Shown piece by piece: positions 43,140 through 56,269 of a DNA stretch of 64,000 nucleotides. Below the pieces are notes generated by a model. It was not told where the DNA came from, searched no databases, and saw nothing but the letters and a program-made list of their open reading frames with translations. The stretch comes from Oscarella lobularis (taxonomy: Eukaryota > Porifera > Homoscleromorpha > Homosclerophorida > Oscarellidae). Position 1 is the first letter of the stretch. The number at the start of each line of letters is the position of its first letter. The stretch lies in assembly GCF_947507565.1 (NCBI RefSeq), contig NC_089183.1:1178001-1242000 (forward strand), in the 5' to 3' direction. The position numbers and the translations under genes are program-made.

Positions 43140-45450
43140 AGTTTTGGTGCCGTGAAAGCGGACAGTGCATTCTTTCGTCTTGGCTCTGTGACGGAGATGA
43201 CGACTGTGGCGATTATTCCGACGAGCGAAACTGCTCCTCCTGTAGCGACAGCCAGTTTCGGTGCGACAACGAGAAATGTATTCTTAAAAGCTTCCGTTGC
43301 GACGGTGACAACGACTGCGAAGACAATTCAGATGAAAATAACTGCCCAACATGTACGTCCGACCAGGAAGTTCAGTGCGGAAACGGACAATGCATTCGCC
43401 AATCGGATCGCTGCAATGGCATTGACGACTGCAATGATGACGAACACAACTGCGGTACTACGGGTAGGACAGTACTAATACACTAATTGGTATATGTAGG
43501 TTAATTGTTTGGCTTGTCTTTTTGTATTGAAGCACTTGGGAGATGTGAAGCATACAGTGGTGGAGAACCGTGTGACAATAGTCGTGCGGGCTCTCGCGTC
43601 TTGTGGATTTACGCTACAATCAAAGCTACCTTAACTTTGAGACTTTAAAAGCCATTCGAAAGTACAATTTTACCTTGAATCAACGTCTAAGCAACAACAA
43701 CAAGAGCGAGCAATGCATAGATGTTTTCATCAATCTCTACTGTCATATGCTTTATCCTGATTGTTTGACTAATAGTTCTCATTCTTATTCAGTGCCCTTA
43801 TGCTCAACGGGGTGTTTTAAAGCATATGGCAATAATGGACGTTGCCTTCATAATTATAAAAAAATCAATAGACCTATTTCAACGTCATTTCGCCAGGAAA
43901 CTAATCCGCCCCATTCACATGCCTTTCAGGGCGCCAAGGTGTGTCGATCTGCCACCAGCGAATTCAATATGTATGACGTTAAGAAATGCACCAGAAAGAA
44001 TAGAAAATGGAACAGAAGCAAGTTTCATCAAGGGGGCCTATGATTTCATGGCTATTGCCGTTTTAACAACCCTTTGCGCAATGACGGTTTTGACTATTGC
44101 AATTGCCATTTTGTGCAAAAAACGTGTTGTCTGCAAACGACCCATTGCACAAGATGTCGTAGAAATGAAAACCTGCTCGAAAATATTTTGGGATTCTGAA
44201 ATCGTTGCGAAAATAGATGACCTGGGCGTTTGCCCTTCGCGTCTAGCGGTAGAGAAGGAAATTGGAGAAGGTTGGTGAGCAATAATGATCTGTTTTGTTT
44301 GATACACGCCGACTTCTTTGTAGGTAATTTTGGAAGAGTCTACAAATGCCAATTGGACGGAAATACCGTTGCCGCAAAATCAGCTAAATCGGGTAATAGT
44401 GACGGGTTGTTTGAATATGAATAAGTGATGCACCTAAAAAACGTGTAGGAGTGAATGCGCGCGACTTCATATTCGAAGCACTTCGAATGAAATGCCTGCG
44501 TCATCAAAACGTTCTGTCCTTGATCGGAATTTGCTGGTCGTCCGATCCCGAACACGAGCAATACTACAGGCCACTGATAGTGCTTCCGTACATGGTTTTA
44601 CAAGATTTGAGAACATACTTGGCCAAGAAAAAATCCCTTTATGTCCTATGTTTTCCAGCCGAGGACGGAGAAGACAAAACTATTATACCCCGTGACGTAA
44701 CTTCTGTCATTTCATGTTGTCTTTGTAAATTATGCGATCCGTTTCTAGCTTTTCAGACTTATTCAGTTTGGATATCAAATTGCAAAAGGAATGGAGTATC
44801 TGTCAGGAAGAATGATACTACATCGAGATTTGGCAGCGCGGAATTGCATGTATTTGTCGACGTTATTAATCGTTTTAAACTTTTAGTATTCGATTGGTTT
44901 TAGGGTAGACTGGGATCTCACTATCAAAATCTCTGATTTCGGATTAGCCCGAGCATTGAAGGAAGACAAGGACTATTACCGGATTACACCAGGCAAAGTT
45001 GGACTACCGATTCGCTGGGTTGCTCTAGAAGGTTTAGCAGAAGGAATCTTTACGACAAAGAGTGACGTAGTGAGTCGGTTAGAGCGCAAACTAGACCTAG
45101 CGTAGTAATTTTGTGTCAATGCAGTGGTCGTATGGCGTTACGTTGTGGGAATTGATGACAATGGGAATGACTCCATATCCTGGTGTTGCCCTCGCTAACC
45201 TTGTTCCGCTTCTTCAAGAGGGAATGCGACTTGGCCAACCTAAGCATTGTCCTGATCAAATGTACAGTACTAACGATCGTTGATATACCGCGCCGTTAAT
45301 TGCTTCAAAGTTGTTTGCTAATGTAGGTTCAAGATAATGGTTCACTGTTGGTCGGAAAACCCGGAAAAACGACCGTCGTTTCAGCTATTGGTCAACAATG
45401 TCAGTGAGTTTATGCTGGCAACCAAAGCAGCAGAATACACAAGTGTTTAG
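43140..45450 (+). CDS. Receptor tyrosine kinase with LDLa repeats and Frizzled-like domain (5' end in gap)
   Basis: Exons 43140-43463, 43533-44270, 44324-44392, 44449-44696, 44749-44849, 44904-45069, 45125-45261 and 45327-45450. Exon 1 gives three LDLa repeats with the calcium-binding pattern [13 protein letters not shown]. Exon 2 begins [12 protein letters not shown] and contains [17 protein letters not shown], a ROR/MuSK-like Frizzled cysteine-rich domain, then a helix ([20 protein letters not shown]). The kinase has [35 protein letters not shown] in the activation loop and [13 protein letters not shown]: all catalytic residues are present. It most resembles MET/AXL-type kinases ([16 protein letters not shown]). 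Exon 2 needs two frame changes (near 43600, and at a seven-A run near 43860), either errors or decay. The kinase part is intact. Confidence 0.82.
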
Positions 45451-48070
<2,620 letters not shown>

Positions 48071-48575
48071 GATTGATGTTGTATAGAAAGAAGCTTCGCA
48101 TACAGACGTAGTCAACAGACATTCTGAGTCCAAAAAGACTGAACGATTCGAAATTAGAAGCAGTCTTATAAATTATGGGTGCCCAGGCTCACGTGTTTGA
48201 TTATGCGCGTGTGCAAGGGGCGTTCTCTCAGCAAAGGCAACGGAAATTTTTTAGCTCTTGTTGGAAGCCGCGACAAGTACCCAAAAAGAAGACGAACGAT
48301 TTTCAACTTACCGGTATGTCAATGGTAATGCTGTGGACGGTCATTTGAAAGCCAGACACGCCTGCACGGTTACAACTTCATTACCGCGTTCTTCATGCAC
48401 TGGCATCCGGAAATCTTTTGTACTCTCACCTGTAGCAACCGCGCGTGATAGCTAGCCCGCGGGAGACGTCCCGCGGTATAGCCTGCGATAGGGCTTTTAC
48501 ATGTCATGCCTGCAACTTAGAGAACAACCTTAGTCGCCGCGGCTTGATCAGATCGTTTTCGCGTAGCGTTCTACA
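48071..48575. other. Upstream region of the ankyrin-ROC gene
   Basis: No exon seen. An inverted motif GCCCGCGGGAGACGTCCCGCGG near 48454-48475 could form a short hairpin. Confidence 0.4.
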
Positions 48576-51500
48576 ATGGATGAAGCAGATTTCACAGATC
48601 GGGTTTGTAGTGTGCTATACTTTTACAGACAAGTTACTAATAAACTTTTAGAATCACGACGGACGTTTCTGGAAAGCGTGTTCTTTTGGTGAAGTGGAAA
48701 TTGCAAAATCAGAAATCGATCATGGAGCGGATGTCAATGCGACAGACTGGGTTTGTATTTACTATTGTAGACATTTTTAATTAAATTAGAATCTCTAGGG
48801 TGGAAGAACGCTTTTATCAGAAGCGTGTTGTAGAGGTCACGTAGACATTGCCAAACTACTAATAGACGTTGGAGCGGATGTCCATAAGACAGACATGGTT
48901 TGATGTAGTGTGATATCTTATTTATTCAATATGTTCTTTATCTTATTAGAATGGAGGAGGACCGTTGTGGTCAGCGTGTTCTAACGGTCAGGTAGAAATT
49001 GTCAAACTTTTAATCGACGCTGGAGCGGATGTCAATAAGACAGACACGGTTTGTAGAATAAGCGCTCTACTTTTAGAGAGACACTGTCCTTTATCTAACT
49101 GGAATCTCTAGGTTGGAAGAATGATATTGTGGAAAGTGTGTTGTAATTGTCAGGTACGACTTGCCAAAGTATTAATCGACGCTGGGGCGGATGTCAATGC
49201 TACAGACTCGGTTTATAGCATTGCAATTTTATACCCTGTTTGTCTGGCTAACTAGAGAATTTTCAGGATGGATGGGGGCCTCTGTTAGAAGCGTGCTGTA
49301 ACGGTCACGCAGAAATTGTCCAACTACTAATAGACGCTGGAGCGAATGTCGATAAAACAAACTCGGTTGTTGTAGCGCGTTATTTTAATGTAGCATGCTA
49401 TTATTATCTTTTTCTTAGGATGTTAGTGGAGGAGGACCTTTGTGGCGAGCGTGCTCTAATGGTTACTTAAAAATTGTTGAACTATTAATCGACGCTGGAG
49501 CGGACGTCAATAAAACAGACAAGGTTTGTTAAAAGCGCAGAGGCGTGGCCAGGATTTCAGGAAGGAGGGTGCGGACAGGCGCTCGCTTCCGAAAAATTCC
49601 TTGTGATAACATCCACTTGCAGCTTTATTTTAAATATTTAATTATTCAAAGTTAACGAAAACTTTCAAACTTTAGGTCTTTGGGAAAACTTTCTATATAC
49701 AGCCAAAGTCACCTACATAGACTAGTAAATGGCTTTTTTGCCGATAGGGTGCTAGACCACCCGCAAGCCTCGAGGCTTCTTGAATACGCAACAGAAGCGC
49801 TTTACGTTTACAAACACACTGTTCTTCATCTAAGCAGAATCTTTAGTATGGAACAGGGCCTTTGTGGAAAGCGTGTTGTAAAGGTCACTTGGCCATAGCC
49901 AAGCTTCTAATTGACGCTGGAGCGGATGTCAATAAGAGAGATGAGGTTTGTAGTGTACAGGCATTTTTTCGTTCTGTATTTATTTAGAATTGTTAGTTTG
50001 GAGAAGGACCTTTGTGGGCAGATTGTTCAATTTCTAATAACCAAATAGAAATTGCCAAACTCCTAATCGAAGCTGGAGCGCATTTCTCATACAGCTGGGC
50101 TTTAGTAGTGTGTTCCTTGTATAGATATGTTGTTTTTTGTCTGATTAGAATCTTTAGGCTGGAGGAGGGCTTTTGTTGAAAGCGTGTTCTAAAAATTACG
50201 TAGAAATCGCAAAACGTTTAGTTGATGCTGGAGCGGACATCAATAAGACGGATGAGGTTTGCAGCGGTGTGTTACTTGGATGTTTGTTATCTCATTATAG
50301 AACTTTAGTACGGTAACGGGCCTTTGCGGAATGCCTGTTCTAATGGTCACAAAGACATTGCCAAACTACTAATCACCGCTAAAGCAGACGTCAATAAGAC
50401 AAACTCGGTTGTAGTAGCTATTACCTTATATAGACATGTTTCTTATTAGAATATTTAGGATGGAAGAGGGCCTTTGAGCGCAGCGTGTTCTAACGGTCAT
50501 GTAGATATTGTCAAACTATTAATCGACGCTAGAGCGGATGCCAATAAGACAGACTTGGTTTGAGTGTGTTACTGTAAAGGCATGTCGTTTGCTATCTGAT
50601 TATAGGAAGGAAACGGACCTTTGCTGAAAGCGTGTTCTAACGGTTACAAAGTTATTGCCAAACTGCTAATCGACGCTAGAGCGGATGTCAATAAGATAAA
50701 CTTGGTTTGTTACTAGTATTCTGTTACTAGTATTGTCAGAGGCGTCGGAACCGGGGGTCCAGTTGCGTGTACTCTGGCCCCCATTTTTACTGCAAATTAC
50801 TCAATTGCTTAACGCACCTTATCAGAGGGCAGAAAATGATGTGGTGACATTTTCACTTTTTACGTGACGGTCAGACCCTTCACAAATTTTTTGAGCTTAG
50901 TTTTCTTTCTATGGCTCCTTAAATTCAAAATTCCTTCCGACCCTGCTGATTTATAACAATGTTTTCTTTATCCAATGAGAATTTTTAGGATGGAAGAGGG
51001 CCTTTGTGGGCAGCGTGTTCTAACGGTCAGGTAGAAATTTTTCAACTATTAATCGACGCTGGAGCGGATGTCAATAAGACAGACGAGGTTTGTATTAGTG
51101 TGCCACTTTTTATAAATGTTTACTGAATCTTTCAGAAAGAGCAAGGGCCGTTGTGGACAGCATGCACTAATGGCCATGTAGACGTTGTCAAACTATTAAT
51201 CGAAGCTGGAGCGGACGTCAATAAGACAGACGATGTTTGTAGTAGCGTGCTACGTTTATAAAAGTTGACTGGAAACTTTAGAAAGAGCAAGGGCCGTTGT
51301 GGACAGCATGCTTTAATGGTCAAGTAGAAATTGTCAAACTATTAATCGACGCTGGAGCGGAAGTCAATAAGACAGACGTGGTTTGTATCAGTGTACCACT
51401 TTTATAAATGTTTACTGGAAACTTTAGAAAGAGCAAGGGCCGTTGTGGACAGCATGCTCTAATGGTCACGTAGAAATTGTCAAACTATTAATCGACGCTG

Positions 51501-54500
51501 GAGCGGATGTCAATAACACAGACGAGGTTTGTAGTCGTGTGTGTACGTTTAATAATGTTCAATAGATTTTTTAGAAAGAGCAAGGACCTTTGTGGACAGC
51601 ATGCTCTAATGGCCATGTAGAAATTGTCAAACTATTAATCGATGCTGAAGCGGATGTCAATAAGACAGACGAGGTTTCTGCTACTTTAGTACACATTCTG
51701 TTGTTTATCTTATCCTCATTTAAATCTTTAGCGCACACGTAAGCCTTTGTGGCAAGCGTGTTCTAAAAATGACGTAGAAATTTCAAAACTTTTAATCACT
51801 GCTGGAGCGGATGTCAATAAGAAAGACGGGGTTCTTAGCAGTGTGCTGCATGTTGTTCTTCATCTAATTAATATCTTTAGACGGGGGAAGGACTTTTGTT
51901 GCAAGCGTGTTGTAAAAATTGGGTAGACATTTTCAAAATGTTACTCGACGCTGGAGCGGACGTCAACGAGACAGGCTATGTTTGTAGTATTGTATTGTTT
52001 TACCTTTATAAACCTTACTGGAAGTTATAGTTTCTAAGAGGGCCTTTGTGGAAAGCGTGTTCTGATGGAAACGCAGAATTTGTCAACCTGTTAATCGACG
52101 CTGGAGCGGATGTTAATAAGAGAGACTTGGTTTGTAGTAGTGTGTACAATATAGACATATAGCATTGTCTTTCTATGTAATACAAATCTTTAGGGTGGAA
52201 GATCGCCTTTGTGGGAGGCGTGTTCTAATGGTCACCTAGAAATTTCCAAACTATTAATCAACGCTGGAGCAAATATCAATAACTTGGACGGGGTTTCTCG
52301 AAAATGTGATTTGTGTGCTTGCTGATTTAATTAAATATTTAGAAAAACATTTCCGTCCTGCACGTCTTCATGAAACTTTGTCGAAACTTTTCAGGTATTT
52401 CAGATTTTGAAGATTAAATAGTACTTGTCTAATAGAGTGGCATAAATTTAGTTCAACATTTGAATTTTTTGAGTTTCATTTTGACTAAGGACCTTAGTCT
52501 CGTGAGCTGCTGTGGAGAGGTAAAGCGGTCTAATTATAATAATACAAATTTCATAGCGTTTAAAATGGGCTAATTATACCTTACTTTTAGATTACTACTA
52601 GTTGTTTAGATTATTTGATTTTGCAATTGTTTCAACAGCTTTTCCGTGATCAAATTTCTGCATTAAATAATATCTCTGTTCTGTTTGTGCTTGCAGAGCA
52701 TTTTTGTTTGGGTACGTATAAATGTTATAGCTGCAAAGCATTTACTTCTTAAGGCTAAGTTATTCATGCAGCAAATATTTACCATATTGAAACTAAAACT
52801 TCAGAATTCAGAAAAATAATAATATGGAGCTCTACGTGTGTTTATCTCCTTTTATAAACTTACCATAAGTAGATGTTTGGTTGAAAACATAACATTAGAA
52901 TGGATGTTTTAGGATAATTTGCTTCCGCACGAATATCCTTGTCCAACTGAAGTGAGACAATTTCTGTTTGAATCGTGGGTCAGTTATCTGTTTCTTGTGA
53001 AATTTGGTAAACATTTCCGTTTCCTTCAGGTTAAATATAGATACCACGAACTCTTTTCGCAAGGCACAACAAAACCGAAGCTAATCAAGGTTTGTGTTAT
53101 TGGAGATGCAAGAGCTGGTAAAACAACTTTAATCAAAACTCTGCGAAACATTGACTGGAAGAAAGAAAGTTATGATCGCCGGACGGTTAGCATGGAGGTT
53201 ACGAAAGCAGCCATTAAACCTGCTGGAGACATAGTTTTCTGCGATTTCGCAGGGCAGCCTTACTTTCATAAAACGCACGGTCTCTTCTTCTCCGACTCTA
53301 CGACAGTTTTTCTTCTCGTTGTTGACTTAACAAAAAGTAGCAGCGAACTACAGGAATCGAGTTTCTACTTTTGCTCATTTGTGAAATGCAGCGTTGGCCT
53401 CACAGAGCAAAAAAAAGCGTTTGTTATTGTAATAGGAAGCCGAAAAGATGAGCTTCAAAATTTGGAAAATGGAGAAATGAAATTGCGACATCTTGTCGTG
53501 AACCTTCGGAAAACGTATTGCCGTTGGTTTAACTTTTTCGAAAGACACTTTGTTTTAAATTGTCGACAGCGGAGGTCAAGAACGTTGGATCTACTTAAAC
53601 AAGCTATTGGAAAGGTCAAAACACTTGTAATTGAGGTAATAACTGCTATAGGTCTGACATATTTTTAAGCCAATTTTTTTGAAAAGGCATCTAAAGATGT
53701 TCCACTTATCGTTGAGGCGATGGTGAAGTCTTTCTTGCCTACATTGCGGCATCCGTTTCAAAGACTCCGGCTGTCTCTAATAAAGCGTTTTTTTGGTAGC
53801 GGAGAAAGTGAATCGACTAGCGAAATACGGCAGAAAATGCTATCTTCTTTGAGGAAGAAGTCATTAATTCCTCTAAGAGAAGTGAGTCACATCAAGATAC
53901 ACATTGCAGCATGCTTGCTAAATTGATGCATGCCATGTAGGATAGCTGTTATAACATTCGCGTAATGGACGAGTGCGTTTTCAAACAGCTGCTTGTGGAC
54001 AGCCTTTGGCCTGGTCTTTCAAATGAGATTCAAGATTTGCTCGTCGAGTTCTTGCAAGGAATCGGCGAGGTTAGTAAATTCAGTTCTTTACCTTTCTTTA
54101 TAGAGGTACATTGCATTGTATATTGCAATGTGTTTTTCTCAAGATCTTTGCCATTAAAGACAAGATTATTTTGAATCCTCCTTGGCTATGTCAGAATGCC
54201 TTTGGCCCGCTGCTATCACCTCCAGAGTCCGCGGAATTTCCTATTAGCCTTCAGTGCTCCTCGCCTGGTACAGCAGCGAAGGAGAAGATCCAATGTGCTC
54301 TTGAAGCATTCAACAATGAAAAATGGGAGAATATCGACGAGACGATATCGCTATTATGTCATTTGGAAATTTGCTATCCTCTTCCCGACGAACCAGATGC
54401 ATATCGGTTTCCGGCTTTATTAAATCAGGAACGACCACCTGAAGTGTGGAAGGAGAATTCTGAAATGAAAATATACGTTGGACGACGCTTGATAAAAGCT

Positions 54501-55864
54501 GAAGAAACAGACATTATAACTCCAGGAACGATGCCGTTTCTTCAATGCCATGTTCACAATGCCGCTTGTTTCCGTGGTATAAAGCCTGTTATTTGGCAAG
54601 GTGGGTTGATGATGCACGAGACACTGGACGGTCGTTCCGTTGAAGGAATGATAAGGTTGCAGCAGAAGGATAAAGCGCTGGATTTTGTTGTTCGTGGCCC
54701 AACTCACTCGGAGAAAGAGTGCATGAAGTTCCTAACTAATCTAAAACAAATTGGCGAAAAAGTTCTTTGGCAAAGGAGTCCAGGGACAAATATCCTACAT
54801 TTGTACATCAGCTGCGCCGAATTAAAGCAGCTGAGAGATTTTCCACTAGCATACGCAAAAGAGAAAGTTGACGAGAGAATGAAGACTTCAACCAAGTCGC
54901 ACGTTCTAATTAGCGAAGGAACGACCAGAGATAGTCTTAGAGATCTCTTCGCTCTTCCAAACAATCACGTCAATTTTTTGTCTTACAACACACGCTGCGC
55001 TATTATAATGTGCCTCGAGAAAGACGATGCAGGAAGGGAAACTTTGAAAGAGCATTTGCAAGGCCTATCGCAAGCCGACAAAGTGAAATGTCACACTGCA
55101 ACAATGCTGCTTTCTACTTGGACTGATAATCTTTGCGCCACAGCTGAGAGCCTGGCTGATGCCGCTCGACAATCAAGTCTATCGTATTTGCTAGCTTTGC
55201 TGGATGAAGATGGCGCAATTGAACTCTCCGATGAGACAGTAACTAGATATATCAATTATATAATGATGAGCTGTATTGATGTTTTAACAGAAGGTGAAGG
55301 CTGAAAAAGACTTGAATTTGATCCGAACAAGTTCTCCCTCCTTACTGAAAAGTTAGCCTGATTTTTGTACGCTGTAAAGCGATACTATGCACGTGAAACG
55401 ATTTCTAGGACGCTTTGTTGGAACAGCAGCTAGCCTGTCACGTGAAGAAGGTGTGCACTTCCAGTTTATTCATGTTTATCTCCTACCTATCTCCGACCTT
55501 TTTAGATGTGGCTTTCGTATTTGATAACGAGTTCCTTGATACACCGATGACTTCACAAGAACGATTACGAGCGGCACTGCGGATTCAACCCAATTGGAGT
55601 ATTATTGGGAGAATCTTGGGCCCAAAACCTTTTGAGCATTTTGAAATGCACGCATTTGAAGAAAAAAGAAACAATCGCGACAGAGCTCTAGACATGCTGG
55701 ACGCGTGGGCAAACAAGTTCGGCGCGAGAGCAACCCGAAGGCATTTTATCAATGCCGTGAAGGATCCTGACGTCGGCTACTCAGACGAAGTAGCCAATAT
55801 TTTTTCTGGTAAGCTTTTCGTTGGGTTACGCTTTCACTGATCACCTCTTTTAGGCCCACACTGA
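48576..55864 (+). CDS. Ankyrin-ROC-COR-Death protein (DAPK-like without kinase)
   Basis: The start exon, 48576-48602 (MDEADFTDR), is followed by 21 ankyrin exons from 48652 to 52292, nearly all exactly 99 nt, phase 0, one repeat each (pattern GPLWxACSNGxVEIVKLLID then AGADVNKTD). Exons 52913-52978 and 53030-53635 encode a ROC GTPase: P-loop GDARAGKTTL and switch II DFAGQP. Then 53687-53881, 53941-54069 and 54144-55293 carry the COR domain (ILNPPWLCQNAFGPLL). The exons 55409-55450, 55506-55808 and 55854-55864 give a Death domain (QPNWSIIGRILGPKPFEHFE). Exons linking 52292 to 52913 are uncertain. ANK-ROC-COR-Death is the order in DAPK1, but its N-terminal kinase is absent. It is cytosolic, with a likely GTP-gated scaffold role in death or stress signalling (inference). 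Two transposon-like insertions enlarge introns 7 and 13. Confidence 0.88.
49530..49835. mobile_element. Probable non-autonomous insertion in ankyrin intron
   Basis: The intron here is about 320 nt instead of about 55. The extra DNA starts near AGGCGTGGCCAGGATTTC. I see no terminal repeats or ORF of note, so the class is unknown. Ankyrin exons on both sides are intact. Confidence 0.4.
50730..50965. mobile_element. Probable non-autonomous insertion in a second ankyrin intron
   Basis: The intron is about 284 nt instead of about 50. The extra DNA begins near GAGGCGTCGGAACCGGGGGT and includes a GGCCCCCATTTTTACTGCAA block. It shares a GAGGCGT start with the insertion at about 49540 but not obviously more. 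No ORF or inverted termini were identified. Confidence 0.4.
52293..52912 (+). other. Linker region between ankyrin array and ROC domain, exons unresolved
   Basis: Candidate small exons are 52343-52394 (after TTTAG), about 52493-52522 (phase-0 on both sides, before GTAAAG) and about 52640-52711 (before GTACGT). Their phases do not all agree, so the connection between the last ankyrin exon and the exon at 52913 is not settled. Confidence 0.4.
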
Positions 55865-56269
55865 CTTTTTGCGTATCTGAGTCAGCGATTGTGCACGTAG
55901 AATATAGTATGGCAACCACAGTAACACAGTCTAAGTCACCGTCAAAAAGTATGATACGTTTCTTCGTTGCACGTATATCCCCCAAATCTCACCTCCCGAC
56001 CTTACTGTTTTTTTTGGATGCCCGTATCATTTAGTTCTCATCTTTTTGCTTCGTTTTCTCGAGGGAGGATTGGTTACCTGACACGACTTTGGTATTTCTA
56101 TAGTTATTTTATTTATTATTTTGTATTTTATTGTTATTTCATTGTAATATTATTTCCCTGGCGCTTCCCACATCATCTTCAAGTGGGAAGGGTTCCTTTA
56201 GGCCAAGAGAAGAATCGCATTAGCTCTAGTAACTCGTACAGCGCAAAGCAATTGTAATTGATAGCTAGG

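Larger units (their letters stand above)
48652..52292 (+). repeat. Array of 21 exon-encoded ankyrin repeats
   Basis: Exon starts: 48652, 48799, 48950, 49112, 49267, 49419, 49847, 49997, 50158, 50309, 50459, 50606, 50989, 51136, 51282, 51428, 51575, 51732, 51881, 52031 and 52194. All are 99 nt except the sixth (105) and the eighth (102). Introns are mostly 46-72 nt and nearly all start GTTTGT, as expected from repeated duplication of an exon-plus-intron unit of about 150 bp. Since every unit is phase 0 and a multiple of three, loss, gain or skipping keeps the frame. Confidence 0.92.

Noticed and set aside
43139-43478. Plus-strand ORF running out of the N gap
   Set aside because: It is the +1 shadow of the LDLa frame. 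The LDLa frame has regular cysteine spacing and correct splice phase.
48652-52292. Regularly spaced direct repeats resembling a CRISPR array
   Set aside because: The repeats are 99-nt ankyrin exons with GT-AG introns in an animal gene. No cas genes or bacterial context are present.
53030-53080. Reading 52979-53029 as coding because it is open and in frame
   Set aside because: It is a 51-nt intron with a donor GTCAGT and a strong pyrimidine-rich acceptor TTCCGTTTCCTTCAG. The peptide it would add is hydrophobic and unlike ROC linkers.
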